Positions 34,937-45,387 of a stretch of 64,000 nt of DNA are shown here, piece after piece. Position 1 is the first letter of the stretch; each line of letters starts with the position of its first letter. The stretch is taken from NCBI RefSeq assembly GCF_001513785.1, contig NZ_LNQS01000001.1, positions 1,364,001 through 1,428,000 on the forward strand. The letters are read 5' to 3'. Origin of the DNA: Rheinheimera sp. EpRS3. GTDB taxonomy: Bacteria > Pseudomonadota > Gammaproteobacteria > Enterobacterales > Alteromonadaceae. The position numbers and the translations under genes were made by a program. The notes beneath the pieces were generated by a model. That model saw only the letters and a program-made list of their open reading frames with translations, was not told the DNA's origin and ran no database searches.

Positions 34937-35827
34937 ATGCGTACAATATTGCTGCTACTTGTTGCTATTGCCTGTGCTGCTGCGGATGCTATTGTGATCC
35001 GGCATGATGTAGATGATACAAAGTACATAGCCAGCTTTGCAGATTTTCCGCCGTTGGCTACATTTTATCTGGATGGGGCACATGGAACCCTGATCAAACC
35101 CGAGTGGATAATCACCGCTGCCCATGCCACTTTTTGTGTTGATGCCGGACGGTTTGTAAAAGTTGGAGATGGGCTCTATGAAGTGAAAAGAGCCTACATT
35201 CATAACGAATATCAACCCGGTATAAGTCATGACATTGCACTGGTTGAGTTGACAGAAAAGGTCAGGAACATTGAGCCGGCAAAACTCTATAAAGATACAA
35301 ATGAAGCAGGGAGCAATGTCTGGTTTATTGGTATTGGCGGGACGGGGACCGGCGAAGCAGGCCAAACGGCAGACAACTACGAAAATGGCGGCGTGTTGCG
35401 CAAAGCCCAAAATAAAGTTGTTTCAGCGCAAGATGCTTACCTGAGGTTTATATTCGATAGTGGAGATAATGCCCTGCCGCTGGAGGGGGTGTCAGGTAGT
35501 GGCGATAGCGGTGGCCCGGCTTTTATTAAGGATACAGAGGGGTATTTTCTGCTTGGTATCAGTTCCAGGGTAGAAAGCGGCACTCTTGGTAAATATGGTG
35601 TGAGTGAAATTTATACAAGAACTTCTTTTTTCGTCCCCTGGATTAAGCAAATCATTGAAGGGACAGAAGAGGTGCGCCGTGGCTTATCGCTACCTGAGTT
35701 AAAACAGTTACCAGCAGGACTTAATAAAGAGATCTTGCCAGCAGTATGTAACGATATAGCTTTGAAACCAAATCAAGCTATTACCATTCCAGCGCCAGTA
35801 CAGCTTTATTTAGTACCTTATCGTTAA
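34937..35827 (+). CDS. Secreted trypsin-like serine protease (S1)
   Basis: A 296-residue protease with a signal peptide (about 1-18). The triad is complete: His63 in ITAAHATFC, Asp99 in ISHDIALVEL and Ser191 in GSGDSGGPAF. The end of the protease domain is at IYTRTSFFVPWIKQII, and a 45-residue tail follows. The start is the ATG at 34937 (GGGA seven bases upstream); a TTG at 34922 is also open. The last 47 bases overlap the convergent ygiD gene, which suggests that the tail was extended after insertion. Composition is A+T richer than the chromosome average. Confidence 0.85.
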   Translation: MRTILLLLVAIACAAADAIVIRHDVDDTKYIASFADFPPLATFYLDGAHGTLIKPEWIITAAHATFCVDAGRFVKVGDGLYEVKRAYIHNEYQPGISHDIALVELTEKVRNIEPAKLYKDTNEAGSNVWFIGIGGTGTGEAGQTADNYENGGVLRKAQNKVVSAQDAYLRFIFDSGDNALPLEGVSGSGDSGGPAFIKDTEGYFLLGISSRVESGTLGKYGVSEIYTRTSFFVPWIKQIIEGTEEVRRGLSLPELKQLPAGLNKEILPAVCNDIALKPNQAITIPAPVQLYLVPYR

Positions 35828-36581
35828 ACAACACTGTGGCTTGCGGTGTCGCTTTGGCCGCGCCAAAGCAAACGTGCAGCGGCAGCAGGTGCTCTTCGCG
35901 CGGGTGCATTAGCCGGGCGTCAGGTGCCTGCTGCCAGTTAATCAGCCGCTTCGCCTGTTCAGCATAACTGTACTGTGGTTGCAGGCTGTCGATAAAATAC
36001 TGATTAAACGCCTCTAACTGCGCATCGCTAACCAGGTTGGTATTAAAAAACGCCTGCATATTATGAAAGCTCATACCCGAGCCAATGATCAGCACGTTTT
36101 GCGCGCGTAAAAAGCTAATTGCTTCACCCAGCGCAATATGCGTTTTGGCATCAAGGCCTTTTAGCAATGATAACTGCAGCACAGGAATATCAGCTTGCGG
36201 GCGCAGCATAAGTAGCGGCACAAAAACACCATGATCCCAGCCACGGCTGGTATTTAGCTGTGGGCTAAAACCGGCTTGCTGCAGCTTTTCTGCTATTTCG
36301 GCTGCCAGTTGGGGTGCGCCCGGGGCCGGGTAGCTAAGCTGATAGCTTTGCGCCGGAAAGCCGGAGTAATCAAATAACAATGCCGGGTTGTCAGCTGCAG
36401 TGAGGCTAGGTTGGGCAGTTTCCCAGTGTGCGCTAATTACCAGTATGGCGGCAGGTGTAGCCAGTTTATGGCCAAGCCCGCTAATAAATTGGGTTAGCGT
36501 ATGGTGGTTTGGGTCGCCAAGTAAAGGTAAGGGCCCGCCGCCGTGGGGTAAATACAATACAGGTGCCAGAGTTGGGGTCAT
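35781..36581 (-). CDS. ygiD: YgiD-type extradiol ring-cleavage dioxygenase (4,5-DOPA dioxygenase)
   Basis: A 266-residue class III extradiol dioxygenase. The metal-binding region reads LYLPHGGGPLPLLGD at the N terminus, SAHWE near residue 50, and RGWDHGVFVPLLMLRP near 112; the histidines ligate zinc or iron. MHPREEHLLPL near the C terminus is the other family signature. E. coli YgiD opens the ring of L-DOPA to give the betalamic-acid-type product; the natural substrate is unknown. It is divergent from ybaK across a gap holding a perfect dyad, and overlaps the trypsin gene at its 3' end. Confidence 0.9.
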   Translation of the reverse strand: MTPTLAPVLYLPHGGGPLPLLGDPNHHTLTQFISGLGHKLATPAAILVISAHWETAQPSLTAADNPALLFDYSGFPAQSYQLSYPAPGAPQLAAEIAEKLQQAGFSPQLNTSRGWDHGVFVPLLMLRPQADIPVLQLSLLKGLDAKTHIALGEAISFLRAQNVLIIGSGMSFHNMQAFFNTNLVSDAQLEAFNQYFIDSLQPQYSYAEQAKRLINWQQAPDARLMHPREEHLLPLHVCFGAAKATPQATVLFNDKVLNKAVLALEW

Positions 36582-36646
36582 TGCGCTGTGCTCGTTGGCA
36601 AAATAATATGTTCAGGCTACGCTTGCTAACCGTGCTATGCAATAGA

Positions 36647-36676
36647 TTAAAAGTTGCGAAATAACTCAACTTTTAA
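36647..36676. promoter_or_regulatory. Perfect dyad between ygiD and ybaK
   Basis: TTAAAAGTTG (36647-36656) and its exact reverse complement (36667-36676) are separated by 10 bases. The centre lies about 80 bases before ygiD and about 50 before ybaK. A regulator site is more likely than a terminator because the stem is A+T rich and both flanking genes point away. Confidence 0.45.
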
Positions 36677-36712
36677 CAGGTAAAATCGAATAATATGCAA
36701 AAGGAGCGCTGT

Positions 36713-37183
36713 ATGACCCCGGCAATAGAATTGGCAAAACAGCGCGGTATTGCGCATCAGGTGCATCAGTATCAGCATGATCCGGCAGCAGCTTCATACG
36801 GGCTGGAAGCCGCTGAAAAGCTTGGCCTATTGCCGCAGCAGGTATTTAAAACTCTGGTGTTAAGTCTGGATAGCAAACAACTGGCGGTGGCAATATTGCC
36901 GGTAGATCAGCTGCTCAGCATGAAACAGCTTGCCAAAGCGTTGGGGGCAAAAAAAGCCGATATGGCTAATGCGGCTGATGTGATGCGCAGCACCGGTTAC
37001 GTATTAGGAGGTGTAAGCCCGCTGGGGCAAAAAAAGCTGTTACCTACCGTTATAGACAGCTCGGCGCAACAGTTTGCCACTATTTACGTCAGCGCCGGGC
37101 GGCGCGGGCTGGAAATTGAGCTAAGCGCAGCAGATTTACGCCAGTTACTCAACGCGCAGTTTGTGGCATTGTGCCAGGGTTAA
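36713..37183 (+). CDS. ybaK: Cys-tRNA(Pro)/Cys-tRNA(Cys) deacylase YbaK
   Basis: A 156-residue YbaK/EbsC-family editing protein. The conserved lysine-containing QVFKTLVL segment (about residue 45), PVDQLLSMKQLAKALGAKKADMA and GYVLGGVSPLGQKK are all present. YbaK hydrolyses Cys wrongly attached to tRNA-Pro, working with prolyl-tRNA synthetase. The ATG at 36713 has AAGGAG six bases upstream; the ATG at 36695 precedes that site and is rejected. The next gene starts 20 bases after the stop. Confidence 0.9.
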   Translation: MTPAIELAKQRGIAHQVHQYQHDPAAASYGLEAAEKLGLLPQQVFKTLVLSLDSKQLAVAILPVDQLLSMKQLAKALGAKKADMANAADVMRSTGYVLGGVSPLGQKKLLPTVIDSSAQQFATIYVSAGRRGLEIELSAADLRQLLNAQFVALCQG

Positions 37184-37202
37184 CCGCCATATTCGGAGAG
37201 TT

Positions 37203-38012
37203 ATGATTGCCATTAATATAGGGCCGCTGGCGCTACCGGTGCCGCCGTTGCTGTTGTTGTTTAGTGTTGTAGTGGGCCTGATTGTCGCCTCGCTGGTGGC
37301 GAAAAGGCAGCAAAGCCCGGTTACTGATCAGTTACTAACAGTGTTGCTGGTAAGCCTGCTATTTGGCCGTATTGTTTTTGTACTGCGGTTTATACAAAGT
37401 TATGACTCGTTCTGGCAAATGCTGGATATCCGCGACCGCGGCTTTGATTTTTCTGCCACCTTACTGGCAGCCATGATAATGCTTATGCTGCAAATAAAGC
37501 GTTATCCCAAACAACGCAAAGCCTTATTAAGCGGGGCGCTGTCGGCCGTAGCGTTGTTTGCAGTATTGATAACCGTGGTGACGGCAGGCAGGCAACAGGC
37601 GCAGTTGCCCGATATCGTGCTGTCGCAGTTAGATGGCGATAGTGTCAACCTGCAGCAAAGTAAAGACCAGCTTACCGTTGTTAATCTCTGGGCCACCTGG
37701 TGTCCGCCATGCCGGCGTGAAATGCCAGTATTAGCTAAAGCAGAACAAAACAACCCCGATATTAATTTTGTGCTGATAAACCAGCGTGAACCTGCCGACA
37801 CGGTAAAACAGTTTTTAGCGCAAATGTCGTTACAGTTTTCACAGGTACTGCTGGATACCACCGGGCAGGTGCCGCAGCAGTTTGGCGCATTCGGCTTGCC
37901 GGTAACGCTGTATTTTGATGCGCAGGGCCAATTGGTAGACAGCCATATGGGCGAGGTATCTGATGCCAGCCTGGCGGCGGCTATCAGTAAGCTGCGCAAC
38001 AGTTCACCTTAA
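37203..38012 (+). CDS. Membrane-anchored TlpA-like thioredoxin with Lgt-like helices
   Basis: A 269-residue protein. Residues 1-125 hold four hydrophobic helices, including SLLFGRIVFVLRF and WQMLDIRDRGFDF, which resemble the prolipoprotein diacylglyceryl transferase (Lgt) core without its catalytic part. From about 135 a TlpA/ResA-type thioredoxin domain follows with WCPPC at 166-170 and the cis-proline segment GLPVTLYFD near 240. It should face the periplasm and reduce or form disulfides, for example in cytochrome c or lipoprotein maturation. ATG at 37203 follows GGAGAG; it lies 20 bases after ybaK and is probably co-transcribed with it. Confidence 0.8.
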   Translation: MIAINIGPLALPVPPLLLLFSVVVGLIVASLVAKRQQSPVTDQLLTVLLVSLLFGRIVFVLRFIQSYDSFWQMLDIRDRGFDFSATLLAAMIMLMLQIKRYPKQRKALLSGALSAVALFAVLITVVTAGRQQAQLPDIVLSQLDGDSVNLQQSKDQLTVVNLWATWCPPCRREMPVLAKAEQNNPDINFVLINQREPADTVKQFLAQMSLQFSQVLLDTTGQVPQQFGAFGLPVTLYFDAQGQLVDSHMGEVSDASLAAAISKLRNSSP

Positions 38013-38052
38013 GTACCCATAAACAAGTAGCTATAAAAAAGTAGCTATAAAA

Positions 38053-38079
38053 AAACGGGCGCTATGTAGGCGCCCGTTT
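38053..38079. terminator. Bidirectional Rho-independent terminator
   Basis: A perfect 10-bp stem (38053-38062 with 38070-38079) with a 7-nt loop, A-rich before and T-rich after. It separates the TlpA-like gene from katG. A tandem duplication of an AAGTAGCTATAAA unit lies just before it (38024-38052). Confidence 0.8.
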
Positions 38080-38107
38080 GTTGCTTATAACCCATCTATG
38101 GCAGTGA

Positions 38108-40336
<2,229 letters not shown>

Positions 40337-40619
40337 TTACTCCTCGCAACGTGTGCTTTCTTTAGGGTTACTGCATGTACCCGCTTTAATAATGCATTGA
40401 CTATAGACCTGAAGGGTTAACTGCGAAAGCCAGTTTTGTCTATCGTGCTAATCGTTTTTTCGAATTGACTATTACAAATTTAGATAATATTTTCAGTGGG
40501 TTTGTATGTAGTTGTGTAGGATGGTTCAAATAAAACAGCTTTGGTGTGGTAGCGTTAAAAGGGTTGCGCCCTGTTGCTTTGCCGGTTAGCTTACAGGCTT
40601 TACCAAGCAGAGGCCAGCC

Positions 40620-41099
40620 ATGACCAGTGTTACCATTCTGGTAGATGTACAAAACATCTACTACACCAGCCGTGAAGTCTGGCAGCGCAATTTTGACTAT
40701 AACGCTTTCTGGCGCCAGGTAACCGCCGGTCGTACTGTCGTTAAAGCCATTGCTTATGCCATAGACCGCGGTGATGAAAAGCAGCGACAGTTTCAAAACA
40801 TCCTGCGTGCCATCGGTTTTGAGGTAAAACTAAAGCCGTTTATTCAGCGTGCTGATGGCAGCGCCAAAGGTGACTGGGATGTGGGTATAACGCTGGATGC
40901 TATCGAGTACGGCCAGCACAGCGATGTACTGGTGCTAGCCTCTGGCGATGGTGATTTCGGCCTGCTGGCAGACAAACTTACCACTAAGTACCAAACCGAA
41001 GTAGAGGTATACGGTGTAGAAGGCTTAACTGCCCACGCACTGGTAAAAGCCGCTACGCGGTTTATTGCGGTTGACGAGGCGTTGCTACTGCCAAAGTAG
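40620..41099 (+). CDS. NYN/LabA-family PIN-like ribonuclease domain protein
   Basis: A 159-residue single-domain protein of the NYN (LabA/DUF88) type. The acidic residues expected of the PIN-like active site are present: Asp9 in ILVDVQNIYY, Asp85 and Asp87 in AKGDWDVGI, and Asp110 and Asp112 in LASGDGDFGLL. These bind Mg2+ for RNA cleavage in the fold; the RNA target is unknown. AGAGG six bases before the ATG supports the start. A DUF1622 membrane protein gene follows after 39 bases. Confidence 0.85.
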   Translation: MTSVTILVDVQNIYYTSREVWQRNFDYNAFWRQVTAGRTVVKAIAYAIDRGDEKQRQFQNILRAIGFEVKLKPFIQRADGSAKGDWDVGITLDAIEYGQHSDVLVLASGDGDFGLLADKLTTKYQTEVEVYGVEGLTAHALVKAATRFIAVDEALLLPK

Positions 41100-41138
41100 T
41101 CGCCAGCCGGGTTTTCCGTTTAACAGAAGGAAGCTTAT

Positions 41139-41513
41139 ATGACAGACGGAATAACTAACATTGCCGGCAATTTGCCGGAATTATGTGCTGTTGCTATTGA
41201 GCTGTTGGGTATCGCTATTATCAGCATTATTGCGCTGTATGCACTGGCGCATGGTGGTCGGCGGCTGGTCAAAGGTGATTCGCTAAGTGATATTCAGCAA
41301 CAGATGCGCCAGCAGCTGGGGCGCGGCATTCTGCTGGGGCTGGAATTTTTAATCGCGGCCGACATTATTCATACTGTAGCCGTAGAGTTAACATTTGAAA
41401 CGGTGGGCGTGCTGGCGCTGGTGGTGTTAATCCGTACCTTTTTAAGCTTTACGCTGGAGCTGGAATTAACCGGTAAATGGCCCTGGCAACAGGGCCGTTC
41501 CGGCAAAGAATAA
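41139..41513 (+). CDS. DUF1622 membrane protein
   Basis: A 124-residue inner-membrane protein with three hydrophobic segments (about 15-38, 65-85 and 87-108). The middle and end, GRGILLGLEFLIAADIIHTV and LIRTFLSFTLELELTGKWPW, match DUF1622 closely. Function unknown. It starts after an AGAAGGAAG site and stops immediately before the convergent GST gene with no space left for a terminator. Confidence 0.85.
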   Translation: MTDGITNIAGNLPELCAVAIELLGIAIISIIALYALAHGGRRLVKGDSLSDIQQQMRQQLGRGILLGLEFLIAADIIHTVAVELTFETVGVLALVVLIRTFLSFTLELELTGKWPWQQGRSGKE

Positions 41514-42137
41514 TTACGCTGGCTTTGTCAGCAGGGCATCATCCAGTTGATTGGCCTTAATGGCAGCTTCCCGTGCTTGCAACCGCTGTACGTATTCGGT
41601 AAACGCGGGCCGTTTTTCCAGTGTATCAAACATCATACCCCACTCAATATGGCTGCCCACATACACATCGGCAGCAGTAAATTGCTCACCGCAAATATAC
41701 GGCCCCTGTGTTAACGCAGTTTCCAGCGCATTTAACGTATCCTGATACAGGCCACAACCTACGGCTGCTGCGTTGTCGGCATCAAGGCGCCAGTTATATG
41801 CTTTGGCAGTGGTAGCCATTTCCAGCGGGCCGGCGGCAAAAAACAGCCAGCGGTAATAACTGCCCCGCTGTGGGCTATCTAAAGCCGGGGCCAGTTGCTT
41901 GTCGGCAAAGTGATCGGCCAGATAGGCGCAAATGGCTGCCGCTTCGGTAATCACCAGATCGCCGTGGGTAATTACCGGTACTTTGCCCATCGGGTTTAGT
42001 GCCAGAAATTCTGCCGATTTCATTTCAGGGCCATATTGCAGCACCTCTACGTTGTAAGGCACATTTAGCTCTTCCAGCATCCAGCGGATAATGCGGCCAC
42101 GTGACTGTGGGTTGGTATATAAAGTGATTGGTTTCAT
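41514..42137 (-). CDS. Glutathione S-transferase family protein
   Basis: A 207-residue cytosolic GST. The N-terminal thioredoxin-like domain has YTNPQSRGRIIRWMLEEL (candidate catalytic Ser/Tyr), the cis-proline segment GKVPVITHGDLVITEAAAI with the ESA/EAA glutathione-gamma-glutamyl motif, and the C-terminal helical domain has FTAADVYVGSHIEW. It should conjugate or reduce with glutathione. It is divergent from a WYL-domain regulator across nested dyads and is its likely target. Confidence 0.88.
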   Translation of the reverse strand: MKPITLYTNPQSRGRIIRWMLEELNVPYNVEVLQYGPEMKSAEFLALNPMGKVPVITHGDLVITEAAAICAYLADHFADKQLAPALDSPQRGSYYRWLFFAAGPLEMATTAKAYNWRLDADNAAAVGCGLYQDTLNALETALTQGPYICGEQFTAADVYVGSHIEWGMMFDTLEKRPAFTEYVQRLQAREAAIKANQLDDALLTKPA

Positions 42138-42210
42138 TTTATTTATTCCTTATTGCTTATTTTTCGTGGTTAATAAGTGTGGTTTGTTGGCGGTTTTTTC
42201 GCTACCGGGG

Positions 42211-42274
42211 TACTGTAAAACTAAAATAGGACAGAATGCGTCCTAATTGTCGGTTATATTTGTGTTTTACAGTA
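42211..42274. promoter_or_regulatory. Nested dyads in the GST/WYL-regulator intergenic region
   Basis: Outer arms of 11 bases (42211-42221 and 42264-42274) are perfect inverted repeats containing CTGTAAAAC. Inside lies TAGGAC (42227-42232) and GTCCTA (42240-42245), a perfect 6-base dyad with 7-base spacer. Two symmetrical sites between divergent genes suggest operators of the WYL regulator, possibly with looping or cooperative binding. Confidence 0.6.
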
Positions 42275-42310
42275 GCGACAGGAATAGCCAATGTTTAAGC
42301 GCAGATACCA

Positions 42311-43261
42311 ATGAGCGGCCCGACTATCCGTGTGCTTAGCCTGCTTGAGCTGCTGCAATCACACGGCCGTTTAAGCGGCACCGAGTTAGCTGTAAGGCTG
42401 GGCGTAGATAAACGCACAGTGCGGCGTTATATTCAGGCGCTGGAGCAGTTAGGTATTCCGGTTACTACCGAGCAAGGCTGCGATGGCGGCTATATGCTGG
42501 TGGCCGGCTTTAAATTGCCGCCAATGATGTTTACCAATGATGAAACCCTGGCGCTGTCGCTGGGCTTGTTGGCCGCACACAACCTTAATCTGGCCGATAC
42601 ACAAGCGGCTATCAGCAGTGTTCAGACCAAGCTGGAGCGGGTTATGCCGGCTAAGTTGAAATCCCGCTCCCGCGCTATTGCCGACACTATTAAGTTAATA
42701 TTGCCGGCATCTGACGCTGAAACAGCCGGCCAGCACTTAGCGCCGTTATTAGATGCACTGGAGCAGCAGCGTTCGGTTACTATCCGTTATGCCTCTTATC
42801 AACAAGCGCCGGTTGCCAGGCAAGTTGACCCTTATGGTTTGTTATTTCGCAGCGGACGCTGGTATATGAGTGGCTATTGTCACCTGAGGCAAGAACTGCG
42901 TACCTTCCGGCTCGACCGCCTGCAACATATAGAATTGCTGGACCATAGTTTTAACCGGCCGGCTCAATTTGATTCGGCCGAACATTTTACCCAGAGCTTG
43001 TACGGCATGCCGGGCAATATAGATGTGCAGGTTATGTTGCATACCGATAAACACACTGCTGCACAGGCGATGGGGGAAACGGCATCGATGTTAAAGCCGC
43101 AGGCCGAGGGCTTATTGCTAAACACCCGCACCGACAGCTGTTATTGCTTAGCACAGTGGTTAAGCCAGCTGCCGTTTGATTTCAGCATCATTGAACCGCC
43201 GGAACTAAAGCAGGCGCTAAAGCTGCAGGCTGAGCGTTTACTGCATATCGCCGGGCGCTAA
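42311..43261 (+). CDS. YafY-type HTH/WYL-domain transcriptional regulator
   Basis: A 316-residue regulator with an N-terminal HTH_11 domain (LLQSHGRLSGTELAVRLGVDKRTVRRYIQALEQLG) and a WYL ligand-binding domain (about 145-225; VDPYGLLFRSGRWYMSGYCH, then LRTFRLDRL). WYL domains bind nucleotides, nucleic acid or small ligands. Divergent from the GST gene with nested dyads between them; the most likely role is control of GST and itself. The ATG used directly follows a longer non-family stretch. Confidence 0.85.
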   Translation: MSGPTIRVLSLLELLQSHGRLSGTELAVRLGVDKRTVRRYIQALEQLGIPVTTEQGCDGGYMLVAGFKLPPMMFTNDETLALSLGLLAAHNLNLADTQAAISSVQTKLERVMPAKLKSRSRAIADTIKLILPASDAETAGQHLAPLLDALEQQRSVTIRYASYQQAPVARQVDPYGLLFRSGRWYMSGYCHLRQELRTFRLDRLQHIELLDHSFNRPAQFDSAEHFTQSLYGMPGNIDVQVMLHTDKHTAAQAMGETASMLKPQAEGLLLNTRTDSCYCLAQWLSQLPFDFSIIEPPELKQALKLQAERLLHIAGR

Positions 43262-43385
43262 AGTAAGCGAATATATGTTTAACATTGCACTTGGATAACC
43301 GGCTGCGGAAAAATATTTTGCCGAATTAAATCCAAAGCGCATCCGGCGTGCATCTAAGTTTCAGATTAACTCACCGGAACTTATT

Positions 43386-44432
43386 ATGACGCTTAAACTA
43401 AATGTAATTCGCCACTGTGCTGCACTGTGTTGCAGCATTCTTTTTGCTACAGGCCTGTTAGCTAAGGAGTTACCGGCTGAAGCGACCACTATCGTTAGTT
43501 TGCTGCAACAACATAAGGTGCCGGCGCTGGGCCTTGGCATTATTGAACATGGCAAACTGGTGTCCACTCAGGTGTATGGCGAGCTGACACCGGGTACGCT
43601 GGCACCACAAAATACCCTGTTTAAAGTGGCCTCGTTAACCAAACCTGTGGTAACCATGCTGACTTTGCGCTTGGTTGCAGCAGGCAAGCTGCAGCTTGAC
43701 GAACCCCTTGCCGCCTACTGGGTTGACCCGGATATTAAAGCCGACCAGAAGCATTTATTGCTGACACCACGGATTGTGCTGACGCACCAGACCGGCTTTG
43801 CCAACTGGCGTTATTTGGAAGCAGACAACAGATTGCGTTTTCAATTTAAACCAGGCACGCAACATCAGTATTCCGGTGAAGGCTTTGAATATTTACGCCG
43901 CGCACTGGAGCACAAATTTGGCCAATCGCTCGAAGCCCTGGCACAGCAATATGTATTTGAACCCGCAGGTATGACCGATACCTATTTTTGGTGGTCACAA
44001 GGGGTTGATGAACACCGCTATGCCCGCAACCACGACAGTAGCGGCAAGGCGTTTGCAATCGAAAAATACTACAAGGCAAATGCCGCCGCGAATTTGATCA
44101 GCACGGTAGAGGATTACAGCAAGTTTATGCTGTTTGTAATGGCACAACAGCAGGCAATGCCGGCGGTGTATCAGGACATGCAAGCGCATCATGTCAGCAT
44201 CGGGCCACAACATTATTTTGGTCTGGGCTGGGAGATTTTCAGTGGCTTTGCCGGCGATGAGTCGCTGCTACTGCATAGCGGCCGTGACCCTGGTGTGTCC
44301 ACCTTAGCCGTCTTCTCAGCGCAAAGCCAAAACGGTTATGTGATTTTTATGAATGGTGATAATGCCACAGCGGTACTTGAACAGCTGCTGCCCCGGTTGT
44401 ACCTTGGTGCAGAATTGTGGCAACGAAACTAA
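43386..44432 (+). CDS. Secreted serine hydrolase (beta-lactamase fold), second copy type
   Basis: A 348-residue protein with a signal peptide (about 1-26). Catalytic motifs are S83-L-T-K86, Y162-S-G164 and HSG near residue 298 (LLHSGRDPG), as in the S12/class C beta-lactamase-related group. It is shorter than the gene at 32433 and shares little beyond these motifs, so the two are not recent duplicates. Substrate unknown. The DUF6249 gene begins 10 bases after its stop, so it may be the first gene of the following sigma operon. Confidence 0.82.
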   Translation: MTLKLNVIRHCAALCCSILFATGLLAKELPAEATTIVSLLQQHKVPALGLGIIEHGKLVSTQVYGELTPGTLAPQNTLFKVASLTKPVVTMLTLRLVAAGKLQLDEPLAAYWVDPDIKADQKHLLLTPRIVLTHQTGFANWRYLEADNRLRFQFKPGTQHQYSGEGFEYLRRALEHKFGQSLEALAQQYVFEPAGMTDTYFWWSQGVDEHRYARNHDSSGKAFAIEKYYKANAAANLISTVEDYSKFMLFVMAQQQAMPAVYQDMQAHHVSIGPQHYFGLGWEIFSGFAGDESLLLHSGRDPGVSTLAVFSAQSQNGYVIFMNGDNATAVLEQLLPRLYLGAELWQRN

Positions 44433-44442
44433 GCATATAAGT

Positions 44443-44835
44443 ATGAATGGACAAGAATGGGCAGAAATTTTGGTGCCGCTTATCGTCTTCAGCGCCCTGG
44501 TCGCGCTGATGGGGCTAATACTGCTGTATAACTACAAGAAAAAGCGCCTGTTTTTGCAGATGGTGGAACGCTCACTACAACAGCAGCTAACCTTGCCGCC
44601 AGAGACGATCCGTGAAGTGGCGCTGCACTTTTTTTCCGCCAACCGCGATACCCGTAAAGGGGTGTTCTTGTTGGTGCTGTCAGGCAGTATTCTGGCGTTT
44701 TCGTACTTTGCCGATTTTCGCCAAAATGGCAATCTGGACTTAAACGACGCGTTAAACGGCATTGCCATTCTACCGGCGTTGTTGGGGCTGGCGTTTTTAC
44801 TGCTGGCCCGGCTTGATCGGCAAAGGCTGAATTAA
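44443..44835 (+). CDS. DUF6249-like small membrane protein in the second sigma operon
   Basis: A 130-residue inner-membrane protein: helix 1 at about 8-30 (ILVPLIVFSALVALMGLILL), a basic linker with a helix of charged residues, then two helices at about 70-85 and 105-123. The layout resembles DUF6249 proteins commonly encoded next to ECF sigma genes in gammaproteobacteria. The ATG at 44443 gives a sensible N terminus; an earlier start would run into the serine hydrolase gene. It precedes the sigma gene by 9 bases and may act as, or with, its membrane regulator. Confidence 0.65.
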   Translation: MNGQEWAEILVPLIVFSALVALMGLILLYNYKKKRLFLQMVERSLQQQLTLPPETIREVALHFFSANRDTRKGVFLLVLSGSILAFSYFADFRQNGNLDLNDALNGIAILPALLGLAFLLLARLDRQRLN

Positions 44836-44844
44836 GATCATGCT

Positions 44845-45387
44845 GTGTCGCTAAAACAGGCATCGGTTGAGCAACTGGTTGCCCTTGTGCAGGTGTCGGG
44901 CGATACGGCGGCCTTTAATGAGCTGTTTAGCCGCTATGACACTAAGTTGCGCGGCTTTCTGGCGTTTAAATCTGCCGGTCAGCGTCACGACATCGATGAT
45001 TTGGTGCAGGAAACTTACGTTAAAGCCTTTTTAAATATTCAGCAGTTTCAACAACAAGCGCAGTTTTCTACCTGGTTACTGCGGATTGCTATCAATGAAA
45101 TGCTGCAGGCTAAACGCTCAGGTAATATTTTCTCCAGGCTCAAAGATCGCTGGTTCGCTGCAGAGCCCGACGCGCTAAGCCATACCGACAACACCGCCGC
45201 GCATCTGGATGCCGCTACGCTGATTGCGACGTTATCAACTATTCAACAGCAAGTTTTTGTTTATGCTGAGTTTTATGGGTATTCGCAAACTGAAATCGCA
45301 GCTAAACTACAGATCCCGCTGGGTAGTGTAAAAACCTATATGATGCAGGCACGCAATACGCTGGACAGGAGTAACGCCTCATGCTGA
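44845..45387 (+). CDS. ECF RNA polymerase sigma factor (second of two)
   Basis: A 180-residue ECF sigma. Region 2 is visible in FNELFSRYDTKLRGFLAF, DIDDLVQETYVKAF and FSTWLLRIAINEM; region 4 in YGYSQTEIAAKLQIPLGSVKTYMMQARN, the -35-binding helix-turn-helix. The start is GTG (44845). It overlaps the next small membrane gene by 7 bases. No classical anti-sigma gene is present; the flanking small membrane proteins are the candidates for that role. It is only distantly similar to the sigma factor at 7061. Confidence 0.88.
   Translation: MSLKQASVEQLVALVQVSGDTAAFNELFSRYDTKLRGFLAFKSAGQRHDIDDLVQETYVKAFLNIQQFQQQAQFSTWLLRIAINEMLQAKRSGNIFSRLKDRWFAAEPDALSHTDNTAAHLDAATLIATLSTIQQQVFVYAEFYGYSQTEIAAKLQIPLGSVKTYMMQARNTLDRSNASC

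Noticed and set aside
38024..38052. Tandem AAGTAGCTATAAA repeat
   Set aside because: Only two copies directly before a terminator; simple slippage is enough to explain it.
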